Made by a program: the position numbers and the translations under genes | Assembly: GCA_958510875.1 (NCBI GenBank) | Contig: OY294070.1 | Coordinates: 4,526,001-4,590,000 of the forward strand | Reading direction: 5' to 3' | DNA from: Endomychus coccineus | Taxonomy: Eukaryota > Arthropoda > Insecta > Coleoptera > Endomychidae | Length of the DNA: 64,000 nucleotides | Part shown: positions 12,724 through 23,339 of the stretch, piece by piece | Layout of the letters: each line of letters opens with the position of its first letter | Position numbering within the stretch: the first letter of the stretch is position 1 | The notes under the pieces: generated by a model | Told to the model about the DNA's origin: nothing | The model's input: the letters and a program-made list of their open reading frames with translations, nothing else | Databases searched by the model: none

Positions 12724-15087
12724 ATGGAAGGAGATAGACAGAGGACTCCAGAATTGATAGGATTTGATCAAGAGGGTGAAATGATTAGTGCAGAAAGACC
12801 ACCAATAATAGATAGTCAATCACAAATAATGAGATTGCTTGAAAGTTTAAATTTAAAAGCTAATGAAACGAATGAAACGAATGCTAAAATTGAACAACGT
12901 ATGAGTGAAACTAATGCTAAATTTGAACAAGGTATGAGTGAAATAAGAGATGAACTTAAGAGAGTGAATGATAAATTTGATAAAAGAACTGAGGAAATAA
13001 TGAGAATAGTTGAAACTGAAAAAAAGGAAATAAGACAACATGTTGAAGAAAGTATAGATAATAAATTAGAAGAATATAATAGCTTTGTAAATAGAAAGTT
13101 TAATAATGTAGAGAAAGAAGTAGAAATTACGTGTGATACAGGATCAGAACTATCATTAATAAGGGAAGAACTATTGTCTGAAATAAAATTAACAAATCAA
13201 TTAAAAATACCAAAAGTAGAATTAGTAAATATTAGTGGAAAGAAAATTACTGAAGTATCAAAAATGATTACTGAGCATGTTATAATAGGGAAGTCAAGTC
13301 TAGAGATGCAATTATTTGTAGTGCCGAATATGAAATTGGATATTGTTATGGGAACTGATGAATTAGAAAAGCATGGAATTATTATAGATTACGAGGAAAA
13401 GGAAATAAAGTTGTTAGATGAAATTATAAAGATAGGGAAAGGGGAAAATGAAAATATTGACAGACCAAATGAAGGTTGCAATATAATAAATGCGGTCGAA
13501 AGAAAAGACTCAAGCAGAAATTTAAATGAAATAATCTCGCAGATGAAGATATCCGAGAAATATAGGGGAATAATATCAGAAATAATTTCACAACATAAAG
13601 GTTTAATAATTGATGAAACTCGTATAGCTAGTAATTATATTCATAAATTCCAAGTCAAAGAAATTGAAAATTTTAAATCCAAGAACTATCCAATCCCATA
13701 CAAGTACATAGAAGATGTTAGGAAAAAAATCGGTGAAATGCTAGAACAAGACATAATAGAAAGAAGTAAAACAAAATATATAAACCCTATTGTTATAGCA
13801 AAAAAGTCAAATGGTGATATTAGGTTATGTTTAGATGCTCGAACATTGAATAGATTGTCAGTACCACAATATGAAGCTCCTAAAAATATAGAGTCAATTT
13901 TTGGTAGAATAATAAAGGCACAAATTTTTAGTAAAGTTGATTTAAGACATAGTTTCTGGTTGATTCCTTTACATGAAAGTTGTAGAGATTACACTGGTTT
14001 TATGATAGATGGAGAAGTGTATCGTTTTAAAGTTACGCCTTTTGGTATTCAAAGTGCATGCAGTGCGTTAGTTAGAAGTATGAATCAAATATTAAATAAA
14101 TTTGAAATTTTTGTAGTTCATTATATCGATGACATATTAATATTTTCTAGAACAGTAGAAGAACATAAAGATCACATAAAATTAGTTTTGAACGAATTAG
14201 ATATAGCAGGTTTAAAAATAAATATTGAGAAATGTGAATTCTATAAAACAGAAATTAAATTTTTGGGTTATAAATTAACGAGGGAAGGTTTAGAAATGGA
14301 TGAAGATAGATTAGATGTAATTAAAAATTTCAAAAGACCTACTAATCTTAAAACTTTGAGGGGATTCTTAGGTCTAATAAATTATTTCAAAAGGCTCATT
14401 CCTGATTTAAGTCAGAAGGAGATTCCATTAGTAGAATTACTTAAGAAAGGGGTAAAATGGAAATGGGATAATGAAAGACACGAAGCTTTCCAAAATTTAA
14501 AAGATATTTTCATTAAAAAATTAAAAGTCTATCATGCACAATATGATAAACCTTTCATATTAAGAACAGATGCTTCTAAACAAAGATTCAGTGGTGTTTT
14601 ATTACAAAAACAAAATAATGAAGAAGTGCCCATAAGTTTTGTGTCAAGAATGACAAAAGTTCATGAAAAAAATTACAGCGTTACTGAATTAGAATTAGCA
14701 AGTATAGTTTTTTGTGTAAAGAAATTAAGATTTTATTTGTTAGGGAATAAAGTAAGGGTAGAAACTGATCATAGTGCATTAACAAGTATATTTAAAAACA
14801 AGTTTGTAAACAGTAGGATTCAAAGATGGATTTTGTTATTGCAGGAATATGATTTTGAAATAAAACATATTCCAGGAAAATTAAATATAATAGCTGATAC
14901 TTTAACAAGAGAAGAGGGGAATTTAAAAATTGATAAAAGGAAATATAAAGTAGGAGCAAATATTTTATTAGAAGTAAGGGGTTTATTTTCATTAGAGAGC
15001 ATTAAAAACAATCAAAGTACTTTATCAGAGAAGGATAAAAAGAAATGTAAAATCAAAGAGGGAATTTATTTACAAATAATAGGTTAG
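12724..15087 (+). CDS. Gag-Pol remnant: coiled coil, aspartic protease, RT, RNase H
   Basis: A single frame of 787 codons starts at ATG 12724. Residues about 35-133 are a highly charged coiled coil (repeated ETNAK..EQ..S heptads), probably the N-terminus of Gag. This runs straight into retropepsin, whose active triad DTG is at residues 138-140. The Gag core and zinc knuckle normally in between are missing, apparently by an in-frame deletion. RT follows, with LDARTLNR, FSKVDLRHSFW and the catalytic YIDD at 467-470. RNase H keeps its first Asp (TDAS, D616) and a later VETDHSAL. The frame stops shortly after, where integrase should begin. The open frame and identical LTRs imply recent activity of its family. 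This copy probably moves only in trans, if at all. Confidence 0.93.
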   Translation: MEGDRQRTPELIGFDQEGEMISAERPPIIDSQSQIMRLLESLNLKANETNETNAKIEQRMSETNAKFEQGMSEIRDELKRVNDKFDKRTEEIMRIVETEKKEIRQHVEESIDNKLEEYNSFVNRKFNNVEKEVEITCDTGSELSLIREELLSEIKLTNQLKIPKVELVNISGKKITEVSKMITEHVIIGKSSLEMQLFVVPNMKLDIVMGTDELEKHGIIIDYEEKEIKLLDEIIKIGKGENENIDRPNEGCNIINAVERKDSSRNLNEIISQMKISEKYRGIISEIISQHKGLIIDETRIASNYIHKFQVKEIENFKSKNYPIPYKYIEDVRKKIGEMLEQDIIERSKTKYINPIVIAKKSNGDIRLCLDARTLNRLSVPQYEAPKNIESIFGRIIKAQIFSKVDLRHSFWLIPLHESCRDYTGFMIDGEVYRFKVTPFGIQSACSALVRSMNQILNKFEIFVVHYIDDILIFSRTVEEHKDHIKLVLNELDIAGLKINIEKCEFYKTEIKFLGYKLTREGLEMDEDRLDVIKNFKRPTNLKTLRGFLGLINYFKRLIPDLSQKEIPLVELLKKGVKWKWDNERHEAFQNLKDIFIKKLKVYHAQYDKPFILRTDASKQRFSGVLLQKQNNEEVPISFVSRMTKVHEKNYSVTELELASIVFCVKKLRFYLLGNKVRVETDHSALTSIFKNKFVNSRIQRWILLLQEYDFEIKHIPGKLNIIADTLTREEGNLKIDKRKYKVGANILLEVRGLFSLESIKNNQSTLSEKDKKKCKIKEGIYLQIIG

Positions 15088-15107
15088 AAAGAAATGCAAG
15101 AAAGTAT

Positions 15108-15353
15108 ATGAATAGGGAAATGAGAAAAAGAGGAAGGTTAATTAAATTTGAAATAGGTGAATTAGAAATAGTAAGAGCAATGAGAGTAACTAATAATAAA
15201 AAGAATATATGTGGAAAATTATGTTTTGCTTTTGAAGGTCCGTATGTAGTCATGAATGAAAATGCTGAAAATAGTTATGAATTAATGAATCCTGAAAACG
15301 GAAAGATAAGGGGAATATTTAATATTGATCAAATATACAAGTATAATTATTAA
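15108..15353 (+). pseudogene. Integrase C-terminal remnant
   Basis: An open frame of 81 codons begins 20 bases after the Pol stop, in a different frame. It reads like the end of gypsy integrases: a GELEIVRA beta-strand, then FEGPYVV (the GPY/F module), then a closing GIFNIDQI..Y segment. The zinc-binding HHCC and the DDE catalytic core are absent, so about 250-300 residues have been deleted at the junction. This fragment cannot cut or join DNA. Confidence 0.8.
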
Positions 15354-15441
15354 TAAATTTAGTTCATGAAAATAAAATCAAAAGAAAAATAAATTTTAAA
15401 TATTAATGTGATTAATATGTTAAAATTGATTTAGGGGAATT

Positions 15442-17058
15442 TGTTATGATTTCATTTCATAGACAATAAAAATTTAAAAATAATAACTTACCGAACTATG
15501 AAAATCAGAAAAGATCAAATAAAAAATATTTTATGGAATTAAAAACAATAATAAAAGCTAAATAATAGTTAGGATATTAATATTAACAATGTAAAACATA
15601 ATAAACAACGATGTAATAGTATAAGATGTGATAAACAAGAACTTCAGTGAAAGTGAAGAAACGTTCAGTGTAACGAAATCATAAATCATAAGTAAAATGA
15701 TTACAAAACTATCATGAGATAGTACAAAACATTGAATAATGTTATAGATGTAAGTTAGGATTAGTAAATTTGAGTTATGTAATGTTAAACGAATGTTATT
15801 GATATAATATGGTATGTATTAGATTTAAGAATAAGTAACTGTCAAGAAAACCATAAATATGGGAATAATCATATTAATAATAACCCAATCATAGGTTATA
15901 TTATACCAAAGTGTGGGGAAAAATGTAGGCAATATTAATTTAAAAAGAAGGAATTACTAACAATTAAAATAAGTTGAAAATCTCAAATAATTCAAAAAGT
16001 AAAGAATACTAAATTCTGATTGGTCAATAGGAATTTCCAATGTCAATCTGGTAACAATGAAGACTTGTGTCAGTTTTACAACAATTAACTTGGCATCCTT
16101 GATTTGAAAAGCAATCATCTCATAGGTTGATTATGACATAAAGTAGCGTCGGTTTTGGAGGCCTATAAAAACGAATCTGAAAGTAAAGAAGTTCAGTTTG
16201 CCATTACATCTGTAGACTGAAAGTACTACTGCAACTCACCAAAATTTTATAACCTATAATAACCTCCAATTGAACGAAAGTGTTCCAAACTTCGATAGGT
16301 TCAAAGAAACCAAAGTTAATAAGTTTTATATAAAGTCAACGATTATCCAAGTATTTGAATCCAGTAAAAAGGCTGTAATAACCTCCAATTAAGAAGAAAT
16401 TTCCAACGATTGCCATTCATCAATAATTTAAATAAAGCATCGAAAAGTTTCATGTTTTATCTAAAAGGATAAACAAAGTATTATCAACAGTTCCTGAGTC
16501 TCAAGAAGAAGTAATCCAAATTAGTTACCTGTGATTATTGTGAAAAAGCATAGTATTGTGTAAAAGTGAATCATCAACGAAATTATAAAAGAATTAAATT
16601 GAAAATTGCCAACATAGTTAAACACACTTTTGGATATAAACTAAAAGTAAGTTTGTTTATTATATTTCCATTGTAGTGTTATTTGTAAATCTGAAAGAAA
16701 GATTGTCGTTTGTAATTTTGTAAACAACTATTAATATTGAATAGTTTTGAGGTTAAAGCTAGTTCTATGCTTAGAACATAAAATAAAATTGTAAATTAGA
16801 AACCCGAGATAAATAGAGTCATAGAGATTTAAATGTAGAAACTTTTTAACATTCAAAGAATATTGTGTTTAATTCCATAAAATAATATAAAAAGAGAAGG
16901 ATCATTATTATTCAAAATAAACAAAATAAAAAGCTAGCCGGAAGCATTAATAATAATTCATAATCAATAAATTAAAAGAAACTAAAAAAAGAAGTTTTTT
17001 AGTAATAATTGTCACCACAACGTGGGGCAAAATAAATTCAGTAAGAGTTTAGTTAATA
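15442..17058 (+). repeat. 3' LTR (1617 bp)
   Basis: Matches the 5' LTR at a constant offset of 4428 with no difference noticed. Followed by GTAT and the resumed 550-bp repeat sequence (ATTGCCTTCAATTTTACC). Confidence 0.92.
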
Positions 17059-18030
17059 GTATATTGCCTTCAATTTTACCTTTTATTTATATTCGAATTC
17101 TCTGTTACAATCTGAATTATTCAAGGAAGAATATTACTCCCTTATGTCAGCAACTCTTCTTACGTCGTGTAGTAAGATGTGTTGCCTATCTATAAGAATC
17201 CCAATTAAATCCATAGAAACAAAAATTTATGTTTATTCAATATGTATGTACAATAAAATTGACAACTCTTTCGACTATGATGCTTATTCATTTTGAGGAT
17301 GCATAGCAGATTTGATTTGGTGAAAATAACCAAGGTAAAGTGTTATGTAAATTTAGTTCAATATCAGTGCCATCTAGGATTGAAAAGCTTGCACCAGAAT
17401 TGGAAAGAGGTTTGCTTCTGTGTTAATTTCGATTAATTTTTCCTGTTAGCAAGTATGACGCAGAAGCCAAGCTCAAAATATGTTCCCTTTTTGATAGTCA
17501 ATTGAATGAAAAGCACATATTATTGTCGGCTTAAAATAGTAGTTTCACCCGATCTTTTCATTTGTATGCAACACGTGCTACTCCATGGTGTGAGACGTGT
17601 ACCCCATATGGAAATTACTACTTGTCAATCGTACTAAATTGCTTGTTCTTTTTTTCAAAGCGAATTATTATTGAACTCCTTTGTAAGCGGCATTTTAGCA
17701 CTAAAACTTTATACAATAAAGTTCCTGAACATATCAGGGCGGTGAGAACTGTTGCTCTCTTTAAAAATTAAATTGAGTTTCATGTAATTTGTAAAATGTA
17801 TATATATGTTCATTAAATGATATTTGAATTTCCCTAGACCTATGAATATCTTCAAATCTTTCAATCCACGATCCATTTCTTTTAAAATGTCAACACTCAA
17901 AACATAAAATACCATATTACACAGCTTTTGCAGCACCTAGGGACATCTTACAGCACTAAGCCGAACCCAATCATTTCAAACTAGGATTGCTTCACAGTTT
18001 TTCAATCTAGTGATATTCATCTTCAGTTTA
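17059..18030. repeat. Degenerate tandem repeat array, block B
   Basis: Continues block A after the LTR element. The TAGCAGATTTGATTTGG anchor is near 17305 and ACGCAGAAGCCAAGCTCAA at 17458. At 17116 the ATTCAAG form of the recurrent acceptor-like word precedes a TATTACTCCC cassette. Confidence 0.75.
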
Positions 18031-18286
18031 GAGTATTATTTATTACATTATTAATTGTTCACGACATATTTCCACTAGCAATTTCAGTTTACGAATATGC
18101 TCAGTCTGAGCGAATATGCGTTCACTTTAAAACTTATAGAAACCTATCACTTTTGTCTAGCAACTTCGAGCTTTCAATTCCTTTCAATGCTGGTGGCGTT
18201 GGAGGTAATGCTGGCTATCCTAGTGACTTTATGTTTATGTTCCCTATTTTCTGTCAGTCGAGTCAAATGTCAGATTGCGATCCTGA
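18031..18286 (+). promoter_or_regulatory. Upstream region of the zinc-finger gene, partly duplicated
   Basis: About 170 bp here (18040-18215, containing ATGCTCAGTCTGAGCGAATA) recurs at 10800-10975 before the LTR element. It lies directly before the inferred first coding exon. It therefore contains or adjoins the promoter, although no TATA or initiator could be fixed. Confidence 0.4.
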
Positions 18287-19523
18287 ATGTTTACTTTTTA
18301 CAAAAGCATTGTAGGTGAACGTAATTTATCTACTATTGTCATCGGAAGGATTTCAAATATCAATAATCTTATTCGTACCTTAAATTTCGGAACTAAGAAA
18401 CGGGTAAGTTATAAATATGAACATCTACCTGAATGAGATCAATTCCTGACTTACATTACAGGAGAAGGAAGCTATGAATTCTAGAAAAAGAAACAGCAAA
18501 CAGGCGTATTTAATTAAAACAGTAGGCCCTGACACCAAATTAATGAAAGAAGAAAACAACACAGAATTATCTGAGGTGTTTGAAGGCCCCGATGGTATAA
18601 CTTATTATCCATGTCATTACTGCAACAGATTATACAAACAGAAGAATCTGTTAATAGATCACAAAGATAATTGTGAAGCAAAAGCTTATATCTTCACAAT
18701 AGAGGACGAATTTCCAGAAGAAATTGGTGAAAGTCCAAATTCCAGAACTGATAAAATTAGTATTCAACAGAATATTTTGATTAAGAAAGATCTTATGTAC
18801 AGGAAACCTTCAAAAAATTCTAATTGCAATAATACTTTGACAGATGTCAATAATGACAGAGCTAGAAATGAAGTTCAACAAAAAAGACCACAGCCATCTA
18901 AGAAGTATTCGCCTCTGATTAATGTGAATTATTCAAATATATTGCATTCGGATTCTGATGTTGGCAAGTCGAAGAAGTTTAGTTCTGAAGAAAGGAAAAT
19001 CCAGAAACAACTTCAAATAGAGGAGAGATTGCAGAATATTGCAAGGAAACTGAGAGAAACAACTGTGGCCGTTGTGACACCAGGCCCAGAAATTGCAAAT
19101 GAGCCCGAAATCAATGCTGAAGAAGTGTTTGAGGTTAAGGACGAAAGTAGTCAAAATGATCTCAATGAAGAGGTGGAGATTAATTTTGACAGAAACGTCG
19201 ATTGTCCTACAGATTTTACATGTAAAAAGTGTATGGATAAATTCGATACAGCCATCGAACTTTTGCGACACGGTAGAGAAAAACATACTTATCCGAGAAT
19301 ATTAATGGCTCCAAGTGAACTTAGGAAGTTGTACGACATAAAGGACCGTTCGTGCTGCCCAATTTGTGTGAAACCTTTGAACACCAATTTCAGGTCATTT
19401 TATTTGAAACATTTACAAACTCACAGCAGCGAATCCGAGTTTGAATGTAAGGTTTGTAAGAAGAGGTTCCGTAGATTCGATCATATGAAAGCTCATGAGA
19501 AACGTCACATCATCACATGTTGA
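18287..19523 (+). CDS. C2H2 zinc-finger protein, two-exon model
   Basis: The main open frame is 18474-19523 (349 codons). A GT-AG intron of 58 nt (18404-18461: GTAAGT donor, TTACATTACAG acceptor) precedes it. Exon 18287-18403 joins in frame and begins with an ATG directly after a TGA, giving 392 aa, or 349 if the internal ATG is used. In the 349 numbering there are four fingers. Finger 1 is C2HC-like (C47, C50, H63, C67). Finger 2 is C250, C253, H266, H271, finger 3 C295, C298, H313, H317, and finger 4 C325, C328, H341, H345. A charged linker of about 180 residues lies between fingers 1 and 2. It probably binds nucleic acid in the nucleus, but the target is unknown. No orthologue is recognised. 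The gene stands alone among repeats and shows no damage. Confidence 0.85.
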
Positions 19524-19967
19524 TTAAATCCCGAGAACGTTGAGTTAAGGCATCATTCGAAATGTACGATTTATGACACAAGTTTTAATCGTTTACTCGA
19601 ATTGGCGTTTTATAAAAATCTGTAAATGTCAAGTACTAAATTCGGTTGGAAAATGTTTTCATAAATTGGATTAATTTGCTTGATGCTATTCCATACCAGA
19701 AGAAATTTTTATTTTCATTAGCATAGACATGAAATTGGGATTGAATTAAAGTCTTTGAAGTTGTAGGCGATATTTTTGCATGTCATGCTATATTTAGGCA
19801 TGAAATATGGTTTCAGCTAATTGATGAAATTTAGCAGTAATTTTTTAAGTTCTAGAGGTTTATAAAGATTTTTGTCTGTTTATTGGAACAGACTATCGTA
19901 TCTATGAATATTAAGGCACCTATATTAAAATTACAGGTTCTTCCTTGGTCGATAATTTACCAAAATT

Positions 19968-19973
19968 AATAAA
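19968..19973 (+). terminator. Candidate poly(A) signal of the zinc-finger gene
   Basis: AATAAA about 445 bases after the stop codon and upstream of the foldback element. The 3' untranslated region (19524-19990) holds nothing else recognisable. Confidence 0.45.
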
Positions 19974-20002
19974 AACTGATACTAATATTCACTATCCACT
20001 TT

Positions 20003-21425
20003 TGTCTTTTTTTTCCGACTTTTGGTTTGAGAGTACAGAAAGTTAGGAAATTTTGCGTAGATTACCAAAAAAATAGTGAGAGAAAACCTCCAATGTAGGA
20101 AAATGTCGCTATACATATATATATTGTTATAAAAAACTACTGAGTTTTGATTGCCCCACGTTGGGCGCCAATTGATGTAAATAGGCTTTACTGAGTTTAT
20201 TAACTTAACTCTCTACTGAGTTTATTTTATTTTAGATGAATTATATTTTTTTATTCTAATTTTCTTTTCCTCCGGCTAGCTCTTTATTGAATTTTATTTT
20301 ACCCTGATTGAATTTATATTATATGGAATAAAATAAAATTCAATAAAGAGCTAGCCGGAGGAAAAGAAAATTAGAATAAAAAAATATAATTCATTTAAAA
20401 TAAAATAAACTCAGTAAAGCCTATTTATATATACATATACAATTTTCCGTGTTTTTCGGCCAAAAAACGTTAATAGCTCAAAACTATGCATTTAAGGAAA
20501 AAAAGTTTCAAACAAAAGTTGTTCGGCATTAAATTTACCATAACAATTGACTATCCAGATTTCAATTTTCTACGAATTTTGCACTCGTAGCGCGGGAAAA
20601 CCGAATATATATAAATATTTTCAATTAATGACTCTTTATGAGAAAAATCACATTTAAAAGTTAAATATCGTATGATTGAGGTATATAAGGGTACATAACG
20701 TTTCTAAAAGTGATGATCATCATAAATTTCCCACCATGTGACCAAATTTTCCGAGTTATGGAAAAAAAAAATTTTTCAATCGTCATGTATGGCATATCAT
20801 TTCTCATATTTTTTGGATCACTAATAACGAATTTTGACTTAGTTTTGTTCTGAAAAGTCATGGAAAACATAAATTTTCCAAATTATGAAAATTCTTTTTC
20901 TTTCAATTATCATGTATGACATATCATTTCTTATGTTTTTTGGGTCAGTTAGAACGAATTACTTACTTATCATACATGATAATTGAAAAAAAAAAGAATT
21001 TTCATATTTTGGAAAATTTATGTTTTCCATGAGTTTTCCGAACAAAACTAAGTCAAAATTCGTTATTAGTGACCCAAAAAACATAAGAAATGATATTATG
21101 ATTGAAAAAAAATAATAAAAATTTCCATAACTCGGAAAATTTGGTCTCATGGTGGGAAATTTATGATGATCATCACTTTTAGTAACGTTATGTACCCTTA
21201 TATACCTCAATCATACGATATTTAACTTATAAATGACTTATTTTCTAAAATGCATAGTTTTAAAGCTATTAACGTTTTTTGGCCGAAAAACACGGAAAAT
21301 TGTATATATATATAAATAGCGACATTTTCCTACATTGGAGGTTTTCTCTCACTATTTTTTTTCGTAATCCACGCAAAATTTCCAAACTTTCTGTAATTCC
21401 AAACCAAAAGTCGGAAAAAAGTTCC
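20003..21425. mobile_element. Foldback element of 1.4 kb, interrupted by an LTR-derived palindrome
   Basis: The outer ends are inverted copies: CCGACTTTTGGTTTG near 20018 and its complement near 21405. The arms continue through CCTCCAATGTAGGAAAATGT (20090 and 21340), TTTTCCGTGTTTTTCGGCC (20445 and 21290) and CATACGATATTTAACTT (about 20667 and 21215), and meet near 20960. After subtracting the insert at 20125-20426 the arms are about 650 bp each with very little spacer. No coding region is present. It belongs to a non-autonomous foldback class whose source transposase is unknown. Confidence 0.8.
20125..20426. mobile_element. Palindromic LTR-end fragment with exact PBS complement
   Basis: Inserted in the left arm of the foldback. 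It begins TGTTATAAAA. Positions 20151-20172 are the exact complement of a tRNA-Lys-type primer-binding site (TTGCCCCACGTTGGGCGCCA). From about 20179 to 20426 it is an inverted repeat whose arms carry GAGCTAGCCGGAGGAAAAG and its complement. The GCTAGCCGGA word is shared with the LTR tails at 12507, 16934 and (reverse) 31730. It looks like two LTR ends joined head to head. Confidence 0.65.
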
Positions 21426-23339
21426 AAAACCCACAAAATCCGGTAAAATGACTGTACTATAAATACTCTTCATGTGGTATAATACATACTGTCGAATTTT
21501 AAATTCACTCTAGCTTTTTTGTTCCAAATAAAATACGTATTGTTGATCGAAAGGGTAGCCTCGAATATTGAATACGCTAAGCGAACATTTTCGTAAGTTC
21601 TTGACAAACTACGTACCACAGCTATCGTTGAAGCGTCTGTAACAAACACCGTTGCATTTTTTGGACATAAATCCGATGTAGCTGCATTGGCTTTATCAAT
21701 TATGTGTGGAGCAGTACATCATCACTATCAGAACTCTGCAGTTTCACAACAAAATATTGAGATTTAAAATTGGCAACTGGGAATTATTTCTAGAAACATT
21801 TGAATGGAGCTGTCCATTACTTGTGATATTCCATTTTTACAGATAAAAAGAAGAAATTGTACTTTGTTAAATATCACTATATTTAACAGAAAGTTGATTG
21901 CAATTTCAAAATTACCAACAATTTTCTTTTAAATAAAATGATTTAACAAAGTCTTGCCTTCATCTGTAATTCAACAAATTGTCACTGCCAAACGCTGGTG
22001 TCCATGAATATCTATAAAAAAAAACTTGATTTTGTAATCAACAGCAAATAGCGTCGATGTGACAACTTTTAGCCGAATCATTGTGAAAAAAAAATTGCAA
22101 GTATTAAATATTGGGTTCATAAAACCCAATCTATCATTTTAAATTTTGAATATTCTAGGTGAGGAGGGTAAGCCAGGTTTTTCCTTCATAGGTTAAAACC
22201 AAAATGAATTTATACACTGTTGAAATTAGTTCCAAATATTTATAGAAAACTGTTTTAATTCTATAACAATGCATAATTAATTATTATTATAAATTATATT
22301 AATTCGTTGTAGTCCATTTGGCTTCTATAGAGTTATAAGTATTGTGTTTTAGATGCTATATGAAATTGGGAATATATTATATGTTATATTTGTATTGAAT
22401 TTTAATTTTATAATATTGTACTCATTATTGACTAGGTAGCTGTAAATATGATGTGTTCCTTGACATTTATTGTGTATTAAGTTTGAAATTACAATGGAGC
22501 AATATCTGTAAATATTATGAAAAATATATTATTGAATTGGTATAGTTATTATTTTATTCATCTGAAATATCTTTTCCTCACCTTGTTTCGTTTTTTGGGA
22601 AAAACAATTTTCTTGCCAAATATTGAATTTTCATACATTTCTGTAAATAATCGTCACTCAGATTTGATGCTGGAATTCAATCAATCAGAGCACTTAGACC
22701 GCTTGATTAGGTCCATTGTGCGCCCCTTGATGCAAGACTCAGGCATAAGGCAGCGCCGAAAGCTAGGATGTCCATGAAGAGTAGCCAGTGCTGGACATTC
22801 TAGTATATGATAGGCCTATCCCCATCTACTACAACCGGGTCATCGATGATGCCCATTGAGTGCAGACAGTATCCCGTGAGGAGCCTCTTCTGTTCATAGA
22901 AATAAGGGCGTTCGACCGTTTGAACGAGAACTCAGCGATTTGGAGCTTCGTCCGCCTAGTTTCCGTTTCCTCGGTCTTATCAGGAATATTAAAACCAAAT
23001 TTACAATTTCAAAGGACTAAAGATTTTCAAGGCTTAGTTTTGAATTTTTATTTTGTTTTATTTGAAATTGATTGCATTTCAGAAGACTTCAAATGGATCA
23101 TCCTGTACTTTACAAACATATGGCCAATTCCGCCCCCTTCAACTGTCCTATTTATTGTATTGTGTCTATTTTTGTCGTTTACGAGTAAATTTCAAAAAAC
23201 ATTGTTCTTCAACAAGTCTGCAACATTCTGTGGTAGGATTATTTGCAACAAAAATGACAATTATTTCAAATAATATTTATTTATTTCGTAAAGGATTAAA
23301 GTTCTTAAAGTAATATATTTACACACACGTTTGTAAAAT
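21426..23339. other. 1.9 kb without recognisable gene
   Basis: Short frames only. The piece 22640-22900 has a more GC-rich composition than its surroundings (for example GGCAGCGCCGAAAGC) and may be a retroelement scrap, but no motif could be assigned. Confidence 0.4.

Larger units (their letters stand above)
11014..17058 (+). mobile_element. Young gypsy-type LTR retrotransposon, internally deleted
   Basis: Two direct repeats of 1617 bp (11014-12630 and 15442-17058) flank 2.8 kb of internal DNA. They begin TGTTATGATTTC and end TTAGTTAATA. Every coordinate is offset by exactly 4428, and I saw no difference between the LTRs, so insertion was recent. The right LTR is followed by GTAT and the left is preceded by GTTT. 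The related solo LTR at 31.5 kb has GTAT on both sides, so a 4-bp target duplication with one change is likely. The target was a copy of the 550-bp repeat. A purine tract (TTAGGGGAA) precedes the 3' LTR. The coding region keeps protease, RT and RNase H but has lost the gag core and most of integrase, so it should depend on proteins from a full relative. Confidence 0.93.

Noticed and set aside
19093..19305. Alternate frames over the zinc-finger exon (18933-19286 minus, 19093-19305 plus)
   Set aside because: Shadows of the real frame, which has four metal-binding fingers and an intact stop.
22517..23313. Three moderate frames between 22.5 and 23.3 kb
   Set aside because: They overlap in different frames, no motif was recognised, and no splice signals link them to a family.
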